A stretch of DNA of 64,000 nucleotides from the NCBI GenBank assembly GCA_030323885.1, contig CM059203.1, forward strand, positions 5,580,001-5,644,000, written 5' to 3'. Positions within the stretch are counted from its first letter, which is position 1, and each line of letters opens with the position of its first letter. The notes under the pieces were generated by a model that worked only from the letters and a program-made list of their open reading frames with translations, was not told the origin of the DNA and searched no databases. Below are positions 47,826-59,590 of this stretch, piece after piece. The translations under genes were made by a program, and so were the position numbers. Origin of the DNA: Branchipolynoe longqiensis. Lineage: Eukaryota > Annelida > Polychaeta > Phyllodocida > Polynoidae.

Positions 47826-48320
47826 GTTCACACTATTCATGCTGCGGCCATGTTGAAATCAGACCGAGGCCACGTTCGCGTCTGCGAGGCGCCGCTGTAT
47901 GAAAAGTCATGCGAATACATTTTCGTCGACCAAAACCTCTCGAAATCACTAAAATCTGAAGGTTTTCATTTTTTAAACTACCATATTCATCTTTGCATAC
48001 CTGTTTTCTATCTATTAGCCAATTTTCACGAAGATTGGGTGATCCTTGCATGGTGATTTTCCCATTCTTTAACTACAATGTGACTGTCAACTTCAAGTCT
48101 GCATAGTTATGGTGGTATCATGTACCATGCAGCACTGTCAGCATAGTTATCTGTGCAACACAGTTAAACAACTAGTCTTAGTAATTACAAATTAATAAAA
48201 GCTTTAAAAGGGTTCAAATATATTTTTTTAATATATCTATATTAAGAAAGTTATGCAATTTTGAATTTAAGAAAAGATTGGCAGCCAAGGTGAGTGACTT
48301 TGTTGACATTGTCTACTATA
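47826..48320. mobile_element. Foldback element G, right-truncated copy
   Basis: Matches 3914-4405 closely (GCGTCTGCGAGGCGCCGCTG, AACTACCATATTCATCTTTG) but stops before the right inverted arm. Confidence 0.6.
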
Positions 48321-48604
48321 GCCGACTCCTCAGCGAATGACCGCTCAGTATATTGGTCATGTGATGTAAAACTATAAAAAAATATATAAAAAAATTAAAT
48401 GGCTACTTTAATTCAAAAGTGTATTTGAAATTTGATTTTATTTGAAGTAATATTGCAAGAAGTTCTCCCATCTCAGCATGGTTTAGGTATCGAGTTTCTA
48501 ATCACAATTATGTGCAGAACTGTCTAGCCATTAATTTGTATCTGTATATATGGCAAACATTTCTTAACATGGGCATGGGAACTCAAGAAGGGTTCCATCC
48601 TAAT

Positions 48605-49090
48605 CATCATCATCATGCTGTCGGTCATGATGCAACAAAGACTGCTTTCATTACTTGACTGCCGCTCTCCACTTAGCTCTCTGCTGTGAGAGTTGCGTCC
48701 ATGAGTCGGTCTTAATGTCTCTCAGTTTCAGGTTTCTCTTGATGGTATCCTTGTTTCATGAAAGCTGCCTGCAAAAGTGTTGAAGTGCTACTGGCTTTTG
48801 CAAGTTACCAGCGGCACTCTCTCGGGGAGCAAATAGAGGTTTCACACCGGCAAGAACATGTCAAGACAGGCGCAAAACTATTTGCCCCTGTAGTGGCTGG
48901 TCGGGAGATGTTGGGAGTTCCATACATTAACCGCCCTTAATGCTGCCACAGTGACACAGTTTTCTGTTTAGGGTTTGCTCCCTTAGCCTTCGGTTCTGTC
49001 AACAACCTGTACCACAAGGCAGTGGTTTACAACTCTGCAGGGCAGGGGCGTCAAACTCCCTGAGGTATTGCTATAACTGCAATACCTGCC
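48605..49090 (-). mobile_element. LINE 3'-end element F, copy 5
   Basis: Flanked by the 10-bp duplication CCATCCTAAT (48595-48604 and 49091-49100). The (GAT)n tail is at 48605-48617 (complement). It joins TTTCATGAAA to the ATACCATCAAGAGAAACC segment, as copy 1 nearly does. Confidence 0.8.
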
Positions 49091-49128
49091 CCATCCTAAT
49101 AATATTCACATAAATGCTTTATACCACC

Positions 49129-49178
<50 letters not shown>

Positions 49179-49184
49179 CATATG

Positions 49185-50012
49185 TCATGGGGGTGATGAA
49201 AATGGGAAATATTGCGCCTAGAGTGGGACTCGAACCCACATCTCTTTGCATTCCGGGCAAGTGTGCTAACCATTACACCACCTAGGCTCCCTGATATCAA
49301 CACACTACCCACGCCTACCTGTCTATGCGGCTCCTTGCCTGAGAGGTCAGTGCACACCACTACACTCGTCCCCCTGGAATTGTAAGTCTTTTAATGCTTA
49401 CAATTACATACATACAGGCAATGAATGCACTTAAATATACATACACACGACAGGGTAGGTTCAACAACTATACAGTGCATAGCTTGTACAGGATCATGGT
49501 CACAGCAACCAGTGTCGTGGGGGTGATGAAAATGGGAAATATTGCGCCTAGAGTGGGACTCGAACCCACATCTCTTTGCATTCCGGGCAAGTGTGCTAAC
49601 CATTACACCACTCAATCAATCAATCAATAGTTCCATCCTCTAGTCGAGGGTTGGATGCAATGGTTCTCCACTTGTCCGATGTTGTGCTGTTCTGATAGAC
49701 TGTGAATAATTCAAGCCTGTCCACTGTGAAATATTTGTAAACCATGATGTTCTTGGTCTCCCTCTCCCTCTGCTGCCATTCACCTTCCCTTCCAACAATG
49801 TACGGTATATTGAACTCTGACGAATGATGTGGCCAAAATAAATAAATAAGTTTCTTTGTCTGTATAGTGGCAAACAAGCTTTTCTTATTTTTAATTTTTC
49901 TGAGAACTTCTTTGTTGGTGATCTTCTTTACACCACCTAGGCTCCCTGATATCACCATACTACCCATGCCTACCTGTCTATGCGGCTCCTTGCCTGAGAG
50001 GTCAGTGCAGAC

Positions 50013-50020
<8 letters not shown>
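49185..50020 (-). mobile_element. SINE A array interrupted by a LINE insertion
   Basis: Units at 49185-49611 (period ~331 bp) and 49937-50020. The interruption is in the tRNA-like core at TTACACCAC (49603-49611 and 49928-49936). (AT)n runs lie on both outer sides (49138-49180, 50018-50044). Confidence 0.75.
49612..49927 (-). pseudogene. 5'-truncated LINE ORF2 end with (TTGA)n tail
   Basis: Minus strand: ITNKEVLRKI, then FGHIIRQSSIYRTLLEGKVN and RGRGRPRTSWFTNI, the C-terminal end of a non-LTR RT different from element F. At least one frameshift. The 3' tail is the complement of (TCAA)n at 49612-49627. A 9-bp duplication surrounds it. Confidence 0.75.
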
Positions 50021-50044
<24 letters not shown>

Positions 50045-50404
50045 ACACGGTTTAAAAATGTTCTAAACATGGATGGGTCCACCTGCGCTGGCGCGTCTGG
50101 TGCACCTCCATCTTGTATGGTGAGTTTGCGGTAATGTGTGCTTATCGAATGAAATTTGACATGTGATTTTTGAAGCAGTGTGGGTGAACAAACTTTGTCT
50201 TTGAATAAATTTTATCGTGGAATAAAGATATTGTACTACTGTCACCATGTGTATAGATAGTGACATAAATACAGAATATATAATTATATGTATATATATT
50301 TAATATATATATATTTAAAAGAAAGGCTTAAGATACGTATATATTCCTGTCTTGTGGGAGTTGTCTAAATCTCAATACCATATTTATTGTGAAAATAAAC
50401 AAAG
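50045..50404. other. Intergenic, nothing recognised
   Basis: Mixed sequence with an AT-rich stretch at 50275-50320. No gene seen. Confidence 0.4.
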
Positions 50405-50735
50405 TAAAAGTTTGTTTTATTTAACGACGCCTCTAGAGCACATTGGTTTTTATCATCGGCTATTGGACGTCAAACATATGGTCATTCTGACATATTTCTT
50501 TGCAGAAAACTTGCTGTCACCACATAGGCTACTCTTTCCGATAAGCAGCAAGGGGTATTTTATATGCACTTTCCCACAGACAGGACAGCACATACCACAG
50601 CCTTTAATGAACCAGTTGCGGACCACAGGTTGGAACGGAAAATATCCCAAACTGTAAATGTGTCCATTGAGCAGGATCGATCAGATGATCGACACGTTCA
50701 CAGGTGGACACTCTACCGCCTGAGCGGCGTCCCTT
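50405..50735 (-). mobile_element. SINE C, copy 4
   Basis: Full length and reversed, from TTTTATTTAACGACGCCTCT to GCCTGAGCGGCGTCCC. Confidence 0.78.
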
Positions 50736-51135
50736 TGTGAAAATGAGGTCATTGAATGATGTTGTAATGGTCGTGACACAAGTCACTCTTAAAAATAAAT
50801 AAGAAACCAATCGCATAAACATGATATGTGTTCAGCGTCATATTTCAATTTATTGGTAGAATTTGGTAGAAAGTTTTTGATTCAGTATAATATTTTAAAT
50901 TTATTTTCCACTATTGGACATTCTTGTGATTCATGCAGATCCGGTGAAAAAATATTGGGTGTTAGATACCGTGGTAAGGGCTTGGCTTGCACCTGGGAAG
51001 CCAGCTGTTTTGCCGGTAATACTGGCTTGCACAAGGCTGCGGTATATTCAGTTGTGAACTATTTACGCTAGATGGCTCTCCTTGCAAACCTTCTTTCATA
51101 AGGTAAATTCTTATTGGCCAAAGCTGGGTGGCTCC

Positions 51136-51500
51136 CAAAGACGATATAATACTAAGACGGCTCACTCCCTATCTCTCCAATGGTAATGTAAATTTTGCAG
51201 TGCCATCTTGTGGTGGGTTTGATCAGCCCGGCTGCTGGTTGGTGTTTCACATGTAAACACATACAATTATATTATACATGAGATAGGTAAGTATGAATAC
51301 ACATCAATATGAAATTGCTATCAACAAATACACATCATCATCACCATCATCACACATCTTTCACATTCATATATACATTTATACATATAATATAGCACCT
51401 GTTTAACCAAGAGAACAGCCAGCGCACCAAGTGGTGGGTTTGATCATTTTGATTACACAGTACAGGCTGACTGAGCTGTCTTAGTATTATAGGGTCTTTG
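51136..51500. mobile_element. hAT-like MITE I, copy 2
   Basis: CAAAG...CTTTG ends with a perfect 8-bp duplication GTGGCTCC (51128-51135 and 51501-51508). The interior matches copy 1 closely except for a shorter (CAT)n run. Confidence 0.85.
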
Positions 51501-51654
51501 GTGGCTCCCAAACTCCTGGCCTGACTTTCAGAAATTTTGGATTTAGACACATTGATATTCAAAATTGTGCCGGAGTTTGTAGGATCAATTCCCGGCTGAG
51601 ACAAAAACAGAACAAACAAAACTTAACAATTGTACATTTTTATCGTGCGTGGGT

Positions 51655-51845
51655 GGGGCAAGGAGTGGATTGCTCAGCATCAGAATAATGCAACTGAGTG
51701 GGATATCTGGTCATGGTATCGGCGGTCAGGTGTCCTTGTGTGGGTAGTACTATGAGGTCCCCATGTGTGCGCGTTGTCACAAGTAGGGGCAGGGTCATTC
51801 TGATTTTGACCTTAGATGTTACTCGGACTTGAAACCCCAACAAAT
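51655..51845 (+). mobile_element. SINE B, diverged partial copy
   Basis: GGGCAAGGAGTGGATTGCTC, GAGTGGGATATCTGGTCATG and a TTAGATGTTACTCGGAC tail are recognisable but degraded. Confidence 0.55.
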
Positions 51846-51888
51846 TTCACTGCCATCGTGCTTTCACTGTGAGTAGTATAGAGAAGTA

Positions 51889-52600
51889 AGACATAGCTCC
51901 AGGGCAGGCACAGAGAAGTAAAACATAGGTCCAGGTCAGGCACAGAGAAGTAAGACATAGGTCCAGGACAGGCACAGAGAAGTAAGACATAGGTCCAGGA
52001 CAGGCACAGAGAAGTAAGACATAGCTCCAGGAAAGGGACAGAGAAGTAAGACATAGCTCCAGGACAGGCACAGAGAAGTAAGACATAGCTCCAGGACAGG
52101 CACAGAGAAGTAAGACATAGGTCCAGGACAGGCACAGAGAAGTAAGACATAGGTCCAGGACAGGCACAGAGAAGTAAGACATAGGTCCAGGACAGGCACA
52201 GAGAAGTAAGACATAGCTCCAGGGCAGGCACAGAGAAGTAAAACATAGGTCCAGGACAGGCACAGAGAAGTAAGACATAGGTCCAGGACAGGCACAGAGA
52301 AGTAAGACATAGCTCCAGGACAGGCACAGAGAAGTAAGACATAGCTCCAGGGACAGGGAAGACATAGCTCCAGACGCAGTAAAGGACATAGCTCCAGGAC
52401 AGGCACAGAGAAGTAAGACATAGGTCCAGGACAGGCACAGAGAAGTAAGACATAGGTCCAGGACAGGCACAGAGAAGTAAGACATAGCTCCAGGACAGGC
52501 ACAGAGAAGTAAGACAGCTCCAGGACAGGCACCGAAAAGTAAGACATAGGTCCAGGACAGGCACCGAGAAGTAAGACATAGCTCCAGGACAGGCACAAGC
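51889..52600. repeat. 32-bp minisatellite
   Basis: About 22 units of CACAGAGAAGTAAGACATAG plus STCCAGGACAGG. Two main variants differ at one base (GTCC or CTCC), and a disrupted stretch lies at 52345-52395. No stop occurs on the minus strand in any frame, which creates long false ORFs. Confidence 0.9.
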
Positions 52601-52605
52601 AAAAG

Positions 52606-52938
52606 GTTGGTTGGTTGTTGGAGCTTTACATCCTGGCAACATCTAAGGTCATATCAGGACGGGTACCGACTTGTGACAGTGCGCACTCATGATGACTTCA
52701 TAGTGCTGTGCCACTGGGAAATCAGGTAATCGGCATCATGACCCAATATCCCACTCAGTCACATTATCCTTACACTTGAGCTAACCAGTCCTTGCCCTAT
52801 CCTAATAATGCTGAGTGCCAGTCTAAGTAGCGAAAAGCATCATTTTTATAAGTCATTGGTTTGACTCGACCGGGACCAAACTCCCGATCTCCCGCACGCG
52901 AGGCCCGTGCTATCCGATTCGGCCACCGTGCCCGGTGT
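52606..52938 (-). mobile_element. SINE B, full-length reversed copy
   Basis: Tail TTGGAGCTTTACATCCTGGC at 52617; head with CGACCGGGACCAAACTCCCG, ending at GCCCGG. Confidence 0.75.
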
Positions 52939-53150
52939 TTGTGGTGGTGGTAGTGTAGTGGTACTGGTGGTGGTGGCCATGGTGGTGGTGGTGGCGGTGT
53001 TGGTGGTGGTGGTAGTCTAGTGGTACTGGCGGTGGAGGTGGTGGTGGTAGTGTAGTGGTACTGGTGGTGGTGGCGGTGGTGGTGGTGGTGTAGTGCTACT
53101 GGTGGTGGTGGTACTGGTGGTGGTGGTGGTGGTGGCGGTGGTGGTGAACC
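52939..53150. repeat. (GGT)n-rich microsatellite
   Basis: Imperfect GGTGGT and GGC units with TAGTGTAGTGGTACT interruptions repeated several times. Confidence 0.85.
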
Positions 53151-53174
53151 AGCAAACCTGCAGGTTCCTCTCAG

Positions 53175-53212
53175 CAGCTACTGGAGGAAGCAGAACAGCG
53201 CCGCGCCGTCTG
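53175..53212 (+). CDS. Possible 38-nt exon of an unknown gene
   Basis: The acceptor-like tract GGTTCCTCTCAG ends at 53174 and a good donor GTGAGT begins at 53213. In frame 1 it reads QLLEEAEQRRAV plus two bases. It is GC-rich in repeat-dominated surroundings. There is no partner exon I can join with confidence, so this may be chance. Confidence 0.2.
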
Positions 53213-53269
53213 GTGAGTTAGAGCGGAACTATTCGCTTTGTTTTTAACTCGCCCTGGAAATATGTATGT

Positions 53270-54440
53270 ACTTGAGAGAAGGGGGCGCGAGAGTGGGGCG
53301 GAGAGAGGGAGGGGCAGAGAGAGCGGAAGAGAGAGGTGAGAGGGAGAGAGAGGGGACGGAGAGAGGGGCGCAGAGAGAGATGGAGAGAGAAGTGAGAGGG
53401 AGAGAGACAGGGGACGGAGAGAGGGGCGCAGAGAGAGATGGAGAGAGGGAGAGAGAGGGGACGGAGAGAGGGGCGCAGAGAGAGATGGAGAGAGAGGTGA
53501 GAGGGAGAGAGACAGGGGACGGAGAGAGGCGCGCAGAGAGAGATGGAGAGAGGGAGAGAGAGGGGACGGAGAGAGAGATGGAGAGAGAGTGAGATGGAGG
53601 GAGAGAGACAGGGAACGGAGAGAGGGGCACACAGAGAGATGGAGAGAGAGTGAGATGGAGGGAGAGAGAGAGGGGACGGAGAGAGAGGCGCAGAGAGAGA
53701 TGGAGAGAGAGTGAGATGGAGGAGAGAGAGAGGGACGAGAGAGGGGCGTAGAGAGATGGAAGAGAGGTGAGAGGGAGAGAGAGGGGGTGGAGAGAGAGTG
53801 AGAGGGAGGAGAGAGAGGGGACGGAGAGAGGGGCGCAGAGAGAGATGGAGAGAGAGTGAGAAGAGAGGGGGACGGGAGAGGAGCAGAGGGAGATGGAGAG
53901 AGAGTGAGAGGGAGGGAGAGAGACAGGGGACGGAGAGAGGGGAGCAGAGAGAGATGGAGAGAGAGTGAGAGGGAGGGAGAGAGAGGGGACCGAGAGAGAG
54001 GCACAGAGAGAGGGAGAGAGGTGAGAGGGAGAGAGACAGGGGACGGAGAGAGGAGCGCAGAGAGAGATGGAGAGAGAGGTGAGAGGGAGAGAGACAGGGG
54101 ACGGAGAGAGGGGCGCATAGAGAGATGGAGAGAGAGTGAGAGGGGACGGAGAGAGGGGTGCAGAGAGAGATGGAGAGAGAGGTGAGAGGGAGAGAGGGGC
54201 TAGAAAGGAAGGGAGAGAGGTGAGAGGGAGCGATAGGGAAAGAAGGATCGAGAGGGAGACCAGGAAAGGAACTCAGAGGGAGAGAGGAGAGGGGCAGGGA
54301 AAGAGACAGAAACAAAGGGACAGAGAAGGAGAGGAGAGGGGGAAAGAGAGGGAGCGGGAGAGAGAGGAAGAGAGGGAGAGAGGGGTACAGAGGGAAAGAA
54401 GGAGAGAGGGAATAAGGAGAGAGAGGGAGGAAGATAGATA
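53270..54440. repeat. 1.1-kb polypurine (GA-rich) tract
   Basis: The + strand is almost pure purine, with a loose ~58-bp higher-order unit (GAGAGAGATGGAGAGAGAG, then GGGGACGGAGAGAGGGGCGC). The minus-strand Ser/Leu/Pro ORFs are artefacts of this composition. Confidence 0.9.
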
Positions 54441-55770
54441 GACAGAGAACAGCAGTGACAGTACAGAGACAGACAGATAGACAGTTAGACAGAGCGCGAC
54501 AGTGAGTGAGAGAACAGGAACAGAAACAGATAGACAGATGGTTGGTTGGTTGTTGGAGTTTTACATCCTGACAAAATCTAAGGTCATATCAATAGACAGA
54601 GGGTGGGAGTGACAGAACAGCAACACAGACAGATAGACAGAGAGCAGCAGGGAGATAATAGAGACATATATACAGATCGACAGTGAGAGAGTAGTAACAG
54701 AGTCAGATAGACAGAGAACAGTAGTGACAGAACAGCAACAGAGACAGACAGACAGAGAACAGCACAGGGAGAAGAGCAACAGAGAGAGAGACAGATAGAC
54801 AGAAACAGCACTGGGAGAACAGCAGCAGAGAGAGAGACAGATAGACAGAAACAGCACCGGGAGAACAGCAACAGAGAGAGAGACAGATAGACAGAAAACA
54901 GCACTAGGAGAACAGCAAGAGAGAGACAGATAGACAGAGAACAGTACTATGAGAACAGCAACATGGAGAGAGACAGATAGACAGAGAACAGTACTAGGAG
55001 AACAGCAACATGGAGAGAGACAGATAGACAGAGAACAGCACTAGGAGAACAGCAACACGGAGAGAGACAGATAGACAGAGAACAGTACTGGGATAACAGC
55101 AACAGACAGATAGAGAACAGCACTAGAAGAACAGCAACGGAGAGAGACAGATAGACAGAGAACAGCACTAGAAGAACAGCAACAGACAGAGGCAGATAAA
55201 CAGAGAACAGCACTAGCAGAACAGCAACAGACAGACGCAGATAGACAGAGGGCGGCAGTGAGAGAACAGTAACCGTGACAGATAGATAGACAGCGAGCGG
55301 CAGTGAGAGAACAGTAACAGTGATGGATAGACAGACAGACAGATAGACAGAGAACAACACTAGGAGAACAGCAACAGAGAGAGAGACATATAGACAGATA
55401 GACAGAGAACAGCACTGGGAGAACAGTAGCAAAGAGAGAGAGATAGACAGAGAACAACACTAGGAGAACAGAAACACAGAGAGAGACAGGTAGACAGAGA
55501 ACAGCACTAGGAGAACAGAAACACAGAGAGAGACAGATAGACAGAGATCAGCACTAGGAGAACAGCAACAGAGAGAGATACATAGAAAGAGAACAGCAGT
55601 GAGAGAACAGTAACAGTGACAGATAGACAGACAGACAGATAGACAGAGAGCAGCACTAGGAGAACAGCAACAGAGAGAGACAGATAGACAGACAGATAGA
55701 CAGAGTGGTAGTGAGAGAGCAGTAACAGTGACAGATAGACAGATAGCCAAAAGAGCGTCTATGAGGCAGA
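54440..55770. repeat. ~46-bp minisatellite
   Basis: Units around ACAGATAGACAGAGAACAGC, then ACTAGGAGAACAGCAACAG. A SINE B tail fragment (54541-54592) interrupts it. Copies diverge strongly at both ends. Confidence 0.85.
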
Positions 55771-55799
55771 CAGTTGCAGAGACAGTAGGGGAGTGTGTG

Positions 55800-56060
55800 T
55801 TGACCACGTGACTGTCTCCGCCTCCAGTAGGGATCATCCTGGCTCCGGCCTGCTCCTGTGTGACGCTGCTGCTCCAGCTCATCGCTCTCCTCCAGGGTCT
55901 GCAGCAGGACCGCCAGTCTCTCCGCCCTGGAGCGGGACAGCAAGCCAGTGGCATCCGGTGGTGTCTGAGGTGTGTCCCGACCCGCCTCCAGCCTCCAGCC
56001 TCCAGTCACCATGGCCTGACTCCTCCTCCAGTGGCCTGCCTGATTCTGGCTTGTAGCCGT
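55800..56060 (-). CDS. Possible exon region of an unknown gene (strand uncertain)
   Basis: A ~260-bp GC-rich island between minisatellites. On the minus strand one frame reads LLSRSRAERLAVLLQTLEES with DELEQQ following, which looks protein-like. On the + strand a CCTCCAG acceptor at 55827 opens another frame. Neither gives a recognisable domain or a clear exon pair. Confidence 0.25.
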
Positions 56061-58900
56061 GGAAAGTGTACGCAACTGTGATGTAGCATCATCACACTGG
56101 AGGAGCTTTGTGGAGTTATATATTATATTATATATTTATATATATATCTGTGTGTATTTATGACTGAGCGTCAATTCTACTCCGGCGAGGACGGGGGCGG
56201 TAGTCGGTGTTCAAGTTGTGAATGGAAGCGAATCGACACTGTGTCTCCAATACAGTGGTCTGCTTCAAAGTTGTAGCCGTGGAAAGTCTACACAACCGTG
56301 ACGTAGCATCATCGCACTGGAGGAGATTTTAGGAGTTATGTTATATATAATATATATATATCTGTGTGTATTCGCGACTAAGCGTCAATTCTACTCTAGC
56401 ACGAAGGGGCCGGTAGTCGGTGTTCAAGTTGTGAATGGAAGTGAATCGACACTGCGTCCTGCTTCTGGCTTGTATGTTGACGTAACATCATCACCTGGAA
56501 GGAGCTTTCAAGAGTTATATATAATATATATAATATCTGTGTGTATTCGCGACTGAGCGTCAATTCTACTCCAGCGAGAATGGGGGGCGGTAGTCGGTGT
56601 TCAAGTTGTGAATAGAAACAGATCGACACTTCTCCACTACAGTAGCCTACTTCAAAGTTCTAGCAATCCCAGCCTAGCAACTAAATAGCCTCACGCAGAA
56701 GGAAATTGTCCTGTTTGTGTAATCATATAGCTACATGGGTGTATTCTCGATTTGGCATCATTTATATACAAGGCAACACAGAGCATATTCAAGTTGCTTA
56801 TTTCAAAGTTGGAACCGCAGAAGTACATTAGCGACATACGCCGCCCTGAAGGACATTATAGGAACTATATATGGACTATTATATCCAGTGTGTGTATTTA
56901 TGTATGAGTATCAGTTCTATGCCATGGAAAAAAAGGCTCACTGCTCTCAATTCTATGCCATGGAGAAAGGCATAATTCTCTCAATTCTATGCCATCGACA
57001 AAGGCATAATTCTCTCAATTCAATGCAATGGAGAAATGCATAATTATCTCAATTCTATGCCATGGAAAAATGCATACTACTCTCAATCATATGCCGTGGA
57101 ATAAAGCATAATTATCTCAATTCTATGCCTTGGATAAAAGCATACTACTCTCAATTCTATGCCATGGAGAAAGGCATAATTATCTCAATTCTATGCCATG
57201 GAGAAAAGCATACTACCCTCAATTCTATGCCGTGGAATAAAGCATTAATTTCTCAATTCTATGCCATGGAAAAAAAGCATAATTCTCTAATTCATTTAAA
57301 ATGGGATAATCCTTTCAATTCTACGCCATGGAGTGAGACATACTACTCTCAATTTTATCCCATGGAGTGAGGCACACTGCTCAGGCTCTGAATCAACACT
57401 GCTTCTCGAATGGGCTACTTTGAAGTTGTAGCAAAGCAAGTGCAATAACGACATACAGCATCATTATGTTGGAGCAGGTTTCAGCAGTTCTTGGAATATA
57501 TAGTATGTCTGTATGTACTTGCGATGTAGCGTCAATTCTATACCAGCGAGAAAGGAGTGTTTTGTTGCCCACTTGCAGCTGCAAGTAAATTGACACTGCT
57601 TGTTTATGGCAACAGGACAGCATTATCCTGTAAAAGGTCGTAGGAATTATCTAATATATATATATATATATATATAACTATATATATAGCGAGAGAGAAA
57701 TAAAGAAAGAAAGAGAGACAGAAAGAGAGGGGGAGAGAGAAAAACAGGAACCCGCCCACACATAATATAGTATATCAGTAGCTGTGACATCAGGGTTGTA
57801 GGGGCAGAGTGACTGTGAAGTGACATTGTGCCCTGTTTTATACTCCCATAATTCATTATAGATCATATATATATATATATAATCCTCCGCCACGACTGAC
57901 AATGTCGGCCAGGTGGAGGGTGGGGTGAGCGCAGGTGGCGCCACTGGTCAAGTGAATAGTCTTACGGAGAATAACAATGGTATGAAGTAATAATAATATT
58001 ATAGAATAGTAGGAAATTCCATTCGTATTTTTATACTCGCATAATACATTATACACCACATATATTTGTATTTGTTATCAGTCCTATTCAAGGCAGTAGT
58101 CGGTGCTATTCGCCATTCAAGTTGTGATTGCGAATGATTTGACACTGCTTTTTCACTGGTTTATGGCAAAGTTGTCGCAGATCAAGTATTTGTGTACTAG
58201 CGTAGCAATAACATAGCATCATCACATTCGAGGAAATTCCAAGAGGCGTACAATATATATATATATATACATCAGTGTGTATTTGCGATTGAGCGTCAAT
58301 TCTATACCAGGGAGAAGGGTGTGCTAGTCGCTGTTCAAGTTGTGATTACGAATGAATCGACACAGCTTTTTCCACTGATTTACGCCAATATTGTCACAGG
58401 CATTTGTCTACTTGCATAGCAATGCCATAGCATCATCATCACATTGGAGGAAATTTCAAGAGGTTTACAATATATATGGATGGTATTTCCAGTCTCCTCT
58501 TCAAACCTGACTTGATATGTAAGCATTATATATATATACATCAGTGTGTATTTGCGAATGAGCATCAATTCTATACCAGCGAAAAGGGTGTGCTAGTAGA
58601 TGTTAGTCTACTGATGTTCAAGTTGTGATTGCGAATGAATACACACTGGTTTTTCCACTGGTTTACGCCAACGTTGTCACAGGCATTTTTCTACTGGCAT
58701 AGCAATGCCATAGCATCATCACATTGGAGTAGACTTCAAGAGGCATACATTATATATATATATAATACACATCTGTGTGTATTTGCGATTGGGCGTCAAT
58801 TCTATACCAGCAAGAAAGGGCGCGGTGGTCGCTGTTCAAGTTGAGACTGCAAGTGAATCGACACTGCTTCTCTACTGGGCCTTGCATATCGCAGGAGGAG
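56053..58900. repeat. ~200-bp diverged tandem array
   Basis: Units at about 56053, 56270, 56470, 56690, 57395, 58080, 58320, 58560 and 58790. Each has a GCGTCAATTCTAYWCCAGCG block, TGTTCAAGTTGTGA, GAATCGACACTG and ACATAGCATCATCACATTGG, with a (TA)n run. Between the fourth and fifth units an unrelated ~40-bp minisatellite is inserted. 57640-58080 is AT- and GA-rich spacer. Confidence 0.7.
56920..57375. repeat. ~40-bp minisatellite
   Basis: About eleven units of CAATTCTATGCCATGGAGAA plus AAGGCATAATTCTCT and variants. It is open in one + frame for about 140 codons, a by-product of the repeat. Confidence 0.8.
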
Positions 58901-58984
58901 GAGGAGGAGGAGAGAGAGAGGGGTGCTAGCACCAGACGTACTGGAGGACTTGGCAGAGGAGGAGGAGGAGGCGGGTGCAGTGCT

Positions 58985-59055
58985 GCCTGGCTGGGCTGGG
59001 CTGGGCAGGGCTGGGCTGGGCTAGGTTAGGCTTGCCTGGGCTGGGCTGGGCTGGC
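58985..59055. repeat. (GGGCT)n run
   Basis: CTGGGCTGGGCTGGGC-type pentamer repeat, followed by a G-rich purine stretch to 59155. Confidence 0.75.
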
Positions 59056-59149
59056 AGAGTGGCACTTTGAGGCGCATGCGCAGAAGTGGCCCGAGTTGGG
59101 GTGGGAGGAGGGTGGGAGGGTAGAAGGAGGGGGGAAGGTGGGAGGGGGG

Positions 59150-59317
59150 AGGCAGTGCCAACCGTACAGCGCCACCAGTGGTGAGACTTGGCAGCGGTTT
59201 GTGTGGGACGTGCTGTTCAGCACATCTGAGTCTTGTGGACCCTATCGCCATGTATTGACGACAGTGCACACTGTGCGGGTCGGCCGGATCGGGAAGCGAG
59301 CTGCGGCAGTGTGGTGA
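59150..59317 (+). CDS. Possible exon of an unknown gene
   Basis: A + frame reads SATSGETWQRFVWDVLFSTS, then GPYRHVLTTVHTV and RIGKRAAAVW, and meets a good donor GTGAGTG at 59316. There is no convincing acceptor: the upstream tract is purine-rich. It could be a first exon or chance. Confidence 0.2.
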   Translation, partial: RQCQPYSATSGETWQRFVWDVLFSTSESCGPYRHVLTTVHTVRVGRIGKRAAAVW

Positions 59318-59590
59318 GTGAGTGAATTGAGTGAGTTTTGTCACCTATGCCCAGTCGAAATCAGAGTTGCTCAAAAGCGGCATTGAGTTGGTGAGTTTGG
59401 AGGGTTTGCCTGCTAGCAATGTCTAAGGTTATTTTTAAGTCGGAAAGTGAGCTGCGACTCTGTGAGTGAGTGAATTGAGTGAGTTTTGTCACCTATGCCC
59501 AGTCGAAATCAGAGTTGCTCAAAAGCGGCATTGAGTTGGTGAGTTTGGGGGGTTTGCCTGCTAGCAACATCTGAGGTTATTTTTTAATAC
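59318..59590. repeat. ~146-bp tandem duplication
   Basis: GTGAGTGAATTGAGTGAGTT, then TCACCTATGCCCAGTCGAAA and GTTTGCCTGCTAGCAA occur twice. The last part resembles a SINE B tail. Confidence 0.65.

Noticed and set aside
51812..52642. Minus-strand ORFs of 220-276 residues
   Set aside because: Generated by the 32-bp minisatellite in all three frames, with Cys/Leu/Ser-periodic peptide and no domain.
53171..54315. Minus-strand ORFs of 315-365 residues rich in Ser, Leu and Pro
   Set aside because: Low-complexity translation of the polypurine tract.
54561..55760. Minus-strand ORFs with Leu/Ser/Cys repeats resembling membrane segments
   Set aside because: Translation of the ~46-bp minisatellite; several frames are open at once.
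56735..57370. Plus-strand ORFs with repeated MEKGIILSILCHG-like peptide
   Set aside because: Product of the ~40-bp minisatellite.
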